From Pseudomonas sp. CAN1 (GTDB lineage: Bacteria > Pseudomonadota > Gammaproteobacteria > Pseudomonadales > Pseudomonadaceae): 41,293 nt of DNA. The stretch spans positions 34,755-76,047 of the forward strand of contig NZ_JASMRU010000027.1 in the NCBI RefSeq assembly GCF_030462585.1, in the 5' to 3' direction. The notes beneath the pieces are model-generated. The model was not told the DNA's origin. It was given only the letters and a program-made list of their open reading frames with translations, and did not search any database. Shown here in pieces: positions 35,382-41,293 of this stretch; positions within the stretch are counted from its first letter, which is position 1; each line of letters starts with the position of its first letter. The translations under genes were made by a program, and so were the position numbers.

Positions 35382-38300
35382 TTGAACAAGATTTACAGAG
35401 TGGTGTGGAGCGCGACCCTGGGTGGTTGGGTCGTCGCTTCGGAAATGGCCAAGGGGCGCAAGAAGAGTGGTGCCTCGGCAGGAAGCAAGTTACTGGTCCC
35501 TATTCTGACCGCTGGTGTGGCCGCGATTGGATCCTCCTTTTTGCCGGGTAATGCTCATGCGGGGGCGATCTACGTCTGTAAAAGCAACGGTAATGTCAGT
35601 GGGGCGAACTCAGACAACGATGCTCCGTCTGCCTGGAGTGCCGGAGCTCAATACGGTTGCGCGGCCGGTCAGCCTTTTGGTGCCGGCATGATGGAGAACT
35701 ATTACGGAACCGGAGTAGGTAAAGGTGGTGCCTCCATTTTTGTTGGACCCCCGGCCGGAGGAACTGGCAAGGCTCTGATCGATGCTTACAACGGTTTGAC
35801 CATCAAAGCCACAACTGATCTGGCAAGTAACAAGATCATCAATCTGGCCAATGGCACCGTTTCTTCCTCGTCTGGAGATGCGGTAAACGGCTCTCAGCTG
35901 TTCGGTCTTGGGAGCTCGGTAGCCAGCGCTCTGGGCGGCGGCGCCGCGATCAAGGCCGATGGCACCATCGATCCGGGCTTCACTGTCAACGGCACCAAGT
36001 ACGCCAACGTAGCAGCGGCTATCCAGGCCGCAGGTGACTCCGACTCGCGCTATTTCAAGGCCGGCGGTAAGAATGACGGCACCGATGATGCTGTCGCGAC
36101 GGCTGCCCTTGGTGTGGCGGTGGGGGCCAGCTCTGCTGCCACTACTGCAACTGGTGCGACTGCAATCGGTGCCACCGCCACTTCTTCCGCGTTCGTGGCA
36201 ACTGCGTTGGGCTACGGCGCCAAAGCGACATCCGATAACTCCAGTGCACTGGGTTCCTTCTCGGCAGCTTCGGGATTGAGCTCCACAGCAGCGGGCTTCC
36301 GCTCTTCTGCAGAGGGCAACTACGCCACTGCTCTGGGTGGGGACTCTATAGCCTCGGCTAACAGTTCCACTGCCCTGGGGCAAAAGGCTTCCGCCACTGT
36401 GCAGGACAGCGTTGCATTGGGTCATGCATCCGTTGCCGATCGCGTCAATACCGTATCGGTCGGCCGCGCAGGCGCCGAGCGCCAGGTCGTCAACGTCAAG
36501 GCGGGTACCCAGGGTACCGACGCTGTGAACTTCGATCAGCTCAAGGGCGTCAGCTCCTCCGTTGCCACTGCGCTGGGTGGCGGGGCATCGGTGAAGACCG
36601 ACGGCACCGTCGATCCAGGCTTCACCGTCAATGGCACCAAGTACGGCAACGTGGCTGACGCCATCCAGGCCGCCTCCAGCAGCACCAGCGGCGACTCCCT
36701 GAACTGGAATGCCACCCTGGGCGCCTACGATGCCAGCCATGGCTCCGGTAAACCGCAGAAGGTCACCAATGTGGCGGCTGGCAAACTCTCCGCCGACAGT
36801 ACTGAGGCGGTGAACGGTGCGCAGCTGAACCAGACCAACCAGGACATCAGCAACCTCACCGGCGCCACCACCAACATCTTCAACAACGGCACCAAGTACT
36901 TCCACGCCAACTCCACCGGCGCCGACTCCTCGGCTACCGGCCAGGATGCCGTGGCGGTAGGCATGGGCGCATCCGCCTCGGCCACCAACAGCATGGCCTT
37001 CGGCCCCGGCTCCCTGGCCACGGGCGTCAACAGCATGGCCTACGGCAGCAAGGCTTCCGCCACCGGCGGCGGCAGCGTCGCCATCGGCGCCGGCGCTTCG
37101 TCGGCCGCCGCCAACTCCCTGGCATTGGGCTCCCAGTCCAACGCATCGTTCATCAACTCCGTTGCCATCGGTGCCAATACCAGGACTTCACGCTCCAACA
37201 GCGTGTCGTTCGGCGGCCGGGTGCTGACCGATGTCAACGCTGGCGTCCAGGACACCGACGCGGTCAACTTCGCCCAGCTGAAGAACATGATGGGCTCCAG
37301 CGTGACCGAGACCGTGTCCTCGCTGCTCAAGTCCCAGAGCTTCATGGCTGCTCCGGAGCAGGTTGCCGCGGCCGCTACTCCGGAAGCCTCTGGCAAGAGC
37401 CTGCTGATGGGCGGCAGCGTCCTGCAGGCTGAGGCTGAGGCCGAGGTCACCAGTATCCCGTTCTTCCGTACCTCCTCCAACCCGGAGTACGGCGACGCCC
37501 ATGCCGGCGGCCTGGACAGCATCGCCATCGGTATGGAAGCCACGACCACCGGCAGCAACGATATCGCCATCGGCACTGGCTCCTACACCGGCCGGCCGCC
37601 AAGCGGTGCCGGTGCCGACGGCCTGGGCAGCATCGCCATTGGCGCTGACGCCATGGCGTTGACTGGCAGTACTGCCATCGGTAACCAGGCCAAGACCCTG
37701 AAGGAAGACCAGGTCGCCATCGGCCATGGCGCTACCGTTTCCGATACTGGCGGTGCGGGCACCGCTATCGGTGCCAGGGCAATGGTCACCGGCAACTCGG
37801 GCGTTGCCATCGGCAACACCACCACCGCCAGCGGCAGCCAGTCGCTGGCCTTGGGCACTCTGGCCAGCGCTACCGGAGACAGGTCTCAGGCACTGGGTTA
37901 CGCGGCCAACGCCAACAAGGTCAACTCCACGGCGATCGGCGCCTATTCGGTGACTCGCTTCGGCGCACAGACCGGCTATACCGCCGCCGTGCTCACCGCT
38001 CCGCAGAACTCCATTGGTGAAGTCGCCGTCGGCACCGCCACCGGCCAGCGCACCATCAGTGGCGTAGCGGCAGGCAAGGACGACTACGACGCGGTCAACG
38101 TCAAGCAGCTGCTGGCCGTCTCCGCAGGTTCCACCAGCGACGCGGTGAAATACGACAGCAGCGCCCATGACAAGGTGACCCTGGGCGGCGCCGACGGTAC
38201 CACCATCACCAACGTGGCTGCCGGCGAACTCTCCGCTGACAGCACCGACGCGGTGAACGGCTCGCAGCTGTTCGACACCAACGAAAACGTGGCCAATATC

Positions 38301-41293
38301 GACAACCGCGTAACCAACGTGGAAGGCGATATCACCACCATGGGCGATTCCATCGCCAACAACACCACCAACATCGACACTCTGCAGCAGGACGCCCTGC
38401 AGTGGAACGAGACGCTGGGTGCGTACGATGCCAGCCATGGCACCGGCGATGCGCAGAAGATCACCAACGTTGCCGCTGGCGAACTCTCCGCCGACAGCAC
38501 TGACGCGGTGAACGGCTCGCAGCTGTTCGACACCAACGAGAATGTGGCCAATATCGACAACCGCGTGACCAACGTGGAAGGCGATATCACCACTATCCAG
38601 GGCGATGTGGCGGGCAACACCACCAACATCGACGCTCTGCAGCAGGACGCCCTGCAGTGGAACGAAACGCTGGGTGCCTACGATGCCAGCCATGGCACCG
38701 GCGATGCGCAGAAGATCACCAACGTGGCTGCCGGCGAACTTTCCGCCGACAGTACTGACGCGGTGAATGGCTCGCAGCTGTTTGCAACCAACGAAAGCAT
38801 CAGCAACCTGTCCGGTGACATCACCAACATTGCCGGTGACGTGACCACCCTCGGCGATACCATCACCAACATCAACGAGAAGGGCACTAAATACTTCCAC
38901 GCCAACTCCACTGGCGCCGACTCCGAAGCAACTGGCGTCGACTCCGTGGCCATCGGCATGGGCGCAGCCGCCAGCCATGACGGCAGCATTGCCTTGGGCG
39001 CCGGTTCCATCGCGAACGGCAGCACCCTGAGCAAGGAAGCCTACCTGGTCGGCGGTACCGCCAGAGGTGAAGTCAACATCGGCGACCGTCGCATCACTGG
39101 CCTGTCGGCTGGCGCGGAAGACTCCGATGCCGTCAACGTGGCCCAGCTGAAGCAGGTGTCCTCCGAGTCCGTGGCCAGCGCCGTGCAGTACGACGGTGCC
39201 GACCACAGCAAAGTGACCCTGGGTGGCGCCGACGGCACCACCATCACCAATGTGGCTGCTGGCGAACTCTCCGCCGACAGCACCGACGCGGTGAACGGTT
39301 CGCAGCTGTTCGACACCAACGAGAACGTGGCCAACATCGATAACCGCGTGACCAACGTGGAAGGCGACATCACCACTATCCAGGGCGACGTGGCGGGTAA
39401 CACCACCAACATCGACGCTCTGCAGCAGGACGCCCTGCAGTGGAACGAGACGCTGGGTGCGTACGATGCCAGCCATGGCACCGGCGATGCGCAGAAGATC
39501 ACCAACGTTGCCGCCGGCGAACTTTCCGCCGACAGCACTGACGCGGTGAACGGCTCGCAACTGTTCGACACCAACGAGAACGTGGCCAATATCGACAACC
39601 GCGTGACCAACGTGGAAGGCGATATCACCACCATCCAGGGCGATATAGCGGGCAACACCACCAACATCGACGCTCTGCAGCAGGACGCCCTGCAGTGGAA
39701 CGAGACGTTGGGTGCGTACGATGCCAGCCATGGCACCGGCGATGCGCAGAAGATCACCAACGTTGCCGCTGGCGAACTCTCCGCTGACAGCACCGACGCG
39801 GTGAACGGTTCGCAGCTGTTCGCAACCAACGAAAGCATCAGCAACCTGTCCGGTGACATCACCAACATTGCCGGTGACGTGACCACCCTCGGCGATACCA
39901 TCACCAACATCAATGAGAAGGGCACCCAGTACTTCCACGCCAACTCCACTGGCGCTGACTCCGAAGCTACCGGCGTCGACTCCGTGGCCATTGGCATGGG
40001 CGCAGTCGCCAGCCATGACGGCAGCATTGCCCTGGGCGCCAACTCCGTCGCTGACGGCAGCACCCTGAGCAAGGAAGCCTACCTGGTCGGCGGTACCGCC
40101 AAAGGTGAGGTCAACATCGGCGACCGCCGCATCACTGGCCTGTCGGCCGGCGCGGAAGATACCGATGCGGTCAACGTGGCCCAGCTGAAGCGGGTGGCTA
40201 CCGAGTCCGTGGCCAACGCTGTGCAATACGACGGCGACGACCACAGCAAAGTGACCCTGGGCGGCGCCGACGGCACCACCATCACCAACGTCGCAGCCGG
40301 TGAGCTTTCCGCTTCCAGCACCGACGCGGTGAATGGCTCGCAGCTGTTCGAGACCAACGAAAACGTCACCAACCTCGATGGCCGTGTCACCAACGTTGAA
40401 GGCGACATCGTCAACCTGGGCGATGCGATCACCAACAACACCACCAACATCGACGCTCTGCAGCAGGACGCCCTGCAGTGGAACGAGACGCTGGGTGCGT
40501 ACGATGCCAGCCATGGCACCGGCGATGCGCAGAAGATCACCAACGTGGCCGCTGGCGAACTCTCCGCCGACAGCACCGACGCGGTGAATGGTTCGCAACT
40601 GTTCGACACCAACGAAAACGTGGCCAACATCGACAACCGCGTGACCAACGTGGAAGGCGACATCACCACTATCCAGGGCGACGTGGCGGGTAACACCACC
40701 AACATCGACGCTCTGCAGCAGGACGCCCTGCAGTGGAATGCCGACCTGGGTGCGTACGATGCCAGCCATGGTTCGGGCGAAGCGCAGAAGATCACCAACG
40801 TGGCCGCTGGCGAACTCTCCGCCGACAGCACCGATGCGGTGAACGGCTCGCAGCTGTTTGCAACCAACGAAAGCATCAGCAACCTGTCCGGCGACATCAC
40901 CAACATTGCCGGTGACGTGACCAACCTCGGCGATACCATCACCAACATCAACGAGAAGGGCACTAAATACTTCCACGCCAACTCCACTGGCGCCGACTCC
41001 GAAGCTACCGGCGTCGATTCCGTGGCCATCGGCATGGGCGCAGTCGCCAGCCATGACGGCAGCATTGCCCTGGGCGCCAACTCCGTCGCTGACGGCAGCA
41101 CCCTGAGCAAGGAAGCCTACCTGGTTGGCGGTACCGCCAAAGGTGAGGTCGCCGGACAGGTTGCTGATGCTTTCGTTGGTTGCAAACAGCTGCGAGCCGT
41201 TCACCGCATCGGTGCTGTCGGCGGAGAGTTCGCCAGCGGCCACGTTGGTGATCTTCTGCGCTTCGCCCGAACCATGGCTGGCATCGTACGCAC
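35382..41293 (+). CDS. YadA-like trimeric autotransporter adhesin (partial, 3' end missing)
   Basis: The reading frame starts at TTG behind AAGGAG and stays open to the window edge, about 1,920 trustworthy codons before the inverted tail at 41148. The N-terminus MNKIYRVVWSATLGGWVVAS is an extended signal peptide (ESPR), with cleavage near GNAHA (residue ~60). Next come two YadA head regions of 14-residue left-handed beta-roll repeats (AVALG/AIG-type: FVATALGYGAKATSDNSSAL; SVAIGAGASSAAANSLALGS), necks of DAVNFAQLK/DAVNVAQLK type, and GTKYFHANSTGADS inserts. A long stalk with VNGSQLF and ITNVAAGELSADSTDAVNGS modules follows. The C-terminal beta-barrel anchor is not reached. It would project from the outer membrane as a trimer and mediate adhesion. 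It could be modified by the TPR-glycosyltransferase upstream (inferred). Confidence 0.9.
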   Translation, partial: MNKIYRVVWSATLGGWVVASEMAKGRKKSGASAGSKLLVPILTAGVAAIGSSFLPGNAHAGAIYVCKSNGNVSGANSDNDAPSAWSAGAQYGCAAGQPFGAGMMENYYGTGVGKGGASIFVGPPAGGTGKALIDAYNGLTIKATTDLASNKIINLANGTVSSSSGDAVNGSQLFGLGSSVASALGGGAAIKADGTIDPGFTVNGTKYANVAAAIQAAGDSDSRYFKAGGKNDGTDDAVATAALGVAVGASSAATTATGATAIGATATSSAFVATALGYGAKATSDNSSALGSFSAASGLSSTAAGFRSSAEGNYATALGGDSIASANSSTALGQKASATVQDSVALGHASVADRVNTVSVGRAGAERQVVNVKAGTQGTDAVNFDQLKGVSSSVATALGGGASVKTDGTVDPGFTVNGTKYGNVADAIQAASSSTSGDSLNWNATLGAYDASHGSGKPQKVTNVAAGKLSADSTEAVNGAQLNQTNQDISNLTGATTNIFNNGTKYFHANSTGADSSATGQDAVAVGMGASASATNSMAFGPGSLATGVNSMAYGSKASATGGGSVAIGAGASSAAANSLALGSQSNASFINSVAIGANTRTSRSNSVSFGGRVLTDVNAGVQDTDAVNFAQLKNMMGSSVTETVSSLLKSQSFMAAPEQVAAAATPEASGKSLLMGGSVLQAEAEAEVTSIPFFRTSSNPEYGDAHAGGLDSIAIGMEATTTGSNDIAIGTGSYTGRPPSGAGADGLGSIAIGADAMALTGSTAIGNQAKTLKEDQVAIGHGATVSDTGGAGTAIGARAMVTGNSGVAIGNTTTASGSQSLALGTLASATGDRSQALGYAANANKVNSTAIGAYSVTRFGAQTGYTAAVLTAPQNSIGEVAVGTATGQRTISGVAAGKDDYDAVNVKQLLAVSAGSTSDAVKYDSSAHDKVTLGGADGTTITNVAAGELSADSTDAVNGSQLFDTNENVANIDNRVTNVEGDITTMGDSIANNTTNIDTLQQDALQWNETLGAYDASHGTGDAQKITNVAAGELSADSTDAVNGSQLFDTNENVANIDNRVTNVEGDITTIQGDVAGNTTNIDALQQDALQWNETLGAYDASHGTGDAQKITNVAAGELSADSTDAVNGSQLFATNESISNLSGDITNIAGDVTTLGDTITNINEKGTKYFHANSTGADSEATGVDSVAIGMGAAASHDGSIALGAGSIANGSTLSKEAYLVGGTARGEVNIGDRRITGLSAGAEDSDAVNVAQLKQVSSESVASAVQYDGADHSKVTLGGADGTTITNVAAGELSADSTDAVNGSQLFDTNENVANIDNRVTNVEGDITTIQGDVAGNTTNIDALQQDALQWNETLGAYDASHGTGDAQKITNVAAGELSADSTDAVNGSQLFDTNENVANIDNRVTNVEGDITTIQGDIAGNTTNIDALQQDALQWNETLGAYDASHGTGDAQKITNVAAGELSADSTDAVNGSQLFATNESISNLSGDITNIAGDVTTLGDTITNINEKGTQYFHANSTGADSEATGVDSVAIGMGAVASHDGSIALGANSVADGSTLSKEAYLVGGTAKGEVNIGDRRITGLSAGAEDTDAVNVAQLKRVATESVANAVQYDGDDHSKVTLGGADGTTITNVAAGELSASSTDAVNGSQLFETNENVTNLDGRVTNVEGDIVNLGDAITNNTTNIDALQQDALQWNETLGAYDASHGTGDAQKITNVAAGELSADSTDAVNGSQLFDTNENVANIDNRVTNVEGDITTIQGDVAGNTTNIDALQQDALQWNADLGAYDASHGSGEAQKITNVAAGELSADSTDAVNGSQLFATNESISNLSGDITNIAGDVTNLGDTITNINEKGTKYFHANSTGADSEATGVDSVAIGMGAVASHDGSIALGANSVADGSTLSKEAYLVGGTAKGEVAGQVADAFVGCKQLRAVHRIGAVGGEFASGHVGDLLRFARTMAGIVR
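38181..41147 (+). repeat. 1038-bp (346-codon) tandem repeats in the adhesin stalk
   Basis: The sequence CTGGG(C/T)GGCGCCGACGG... returns at 38181, 39219 and 40257, exactly 1038 bases apart each time, giving two full units and a third cut by the window end. Within a unit an 85-codon (255-bp) segment beginning LQWNETLGAYDASHGTGDAQ is itself duplicated (38403 and 38658). The unit length is a multiple of three, so copy-number change keeps the frame. Near identity indicates recent duplication or gene conversion. Confidence 0.85.
40750..41293. repeat. Perfect 146-bp inverted repeat at the window end (fold-back)
   Basis: 41148-41293 is the exact reverse complement of 40750-40895, including variants found in that repeat copy only (GGTTCGGGCGAAGCG). 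The arms are 252 bases apart and the junction shows a 3-base overlap (GTC at 41148-41150). Other copies of this stalk segment continue with AACATCGGCGACCG after GAGGTC, so the switch at 41151 breaks the gene. It is most likely an assembly or sequencing fold-back. Confidence 0.9.

Noticed and set aside
35382-41147. CRISPR-like regularly spaced repeats
   Set aside because: The repeats are in frame, encode head and stalk modules, and the 'spacers' are conserved coding sequence; no cas genes are present.
37188-41243. A 1351-residue open frame on the minus strand through the adhesin
   Set aside because: It is antisense to the YadA-like gene and open only because G/C-ending codons in the repeats avoid stops. 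Its first ~30 residues look like real adhesin only because they lie in the inverted tail at the window end.
41148-41293. Invertible DNA switch (phase variation) at the adhesin 3' end
   Set aside because: It is not excluded, but the arms are exact copies ending at the window edge with a 3-base overlap and no recombinase gene nearby; a sequencing or assembly fold-back is simpler.

Overview
The window reads as chromosomal DNA of a Pseudomonas, most likely from the P. aeruginosa / P. nitroreducens / P. citronellolis side of the genus. The reasons are a high-GC genome with strongly G/C-ending codons, scattered REP-type inverted repeats built on GTAGGAGCGGA...TCCGCGA cores, and a block (9.3-17 kb) whose gene content and order match, from memory, the P. 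aeruginosa PA2555-PA2550 region. The species call is inference from protein recognition; no database was searched. The last 146 bases are an exact reverse complement of sequence about 250 bp upstream. The right end therefore looks like a fold-back contig end and should not be read as real gene sequence.

Region 1 (1-17 kb) is mainly acyl-CoA metabolism. A truncated TetR regulator is followed by a minus-strand pair, a PaaI-type thioesterase and a thiolase. The peptidoglycan endopeptidase PbpG lies next to them. A plus-strand acyl-CoA ligase has a LiuR-like palindrome in its upstream region and is followed by an AraC-family regulator and a dCache-type chemoreceptor. After a cluster of REP repeats comes a tight four-gene operon: acyl-CoA ligase, 3-hydroxyacyl-CoA dehydrogenase of the SDR type, thiolase, acyl-CoA dehydrogenase. 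More REP repeats separate it from a LysR regulator divergent from a second acyl-CoA dehydrogenase. The set fits activation and beta-oxidation of short or branched acyl chains, but no enoyl-CoA hydratase is present locally.

Region 2 (17-26.5 kb) holds a TerC/Alx-family membrane protein overlapping a 66-codon gene, then surface and envelope genes: a lipoprotein, a TPR-glycosyltransferase fusion, a PstS-like/OmpA fusion, a two-TM small protein, and two paralogous coiled-coil proteins flanking a pseudo-receiver/LuxR-type protein that lacks the phosphoacceptor Asp. I do not recognise this last trio as a described system.

Region 3 (26.5-33.5 kb) is a chaperone-usher pilus locus: major pilin, PapD-type chaperone, FimD/PapC-type usher, and two tandem two-domain tip adhesins. 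A terminator separates pilin-chaperone from usher-adhesins. Each unit is preceded by a nearly identical 20-bp element (GGGGG[T/A]ATTCCTACATATCG), and a related palindrome precedes the lipoprotein gene. That suggests one NarL/RcsB-type regulator controls both halves.

Region 4 (33.5-41.3 kb) begins with 1.8 kb that is poor in genes, with one 110-residue hypothetical gene and a cluster of stable hairpins that may be a structured RNA. It ends with a very large YadA-like trimeric autotransporter that starts at TTG with an extended signal peptide. Its stalk contains 1038-bp tandem repeats, and these are the probable cause of the broken contig end. Regions 2-4 together look like a surface-adhesion locus: pilus, trimeric adhesin, a candidate glycosyltransferase and a candidate regulator.
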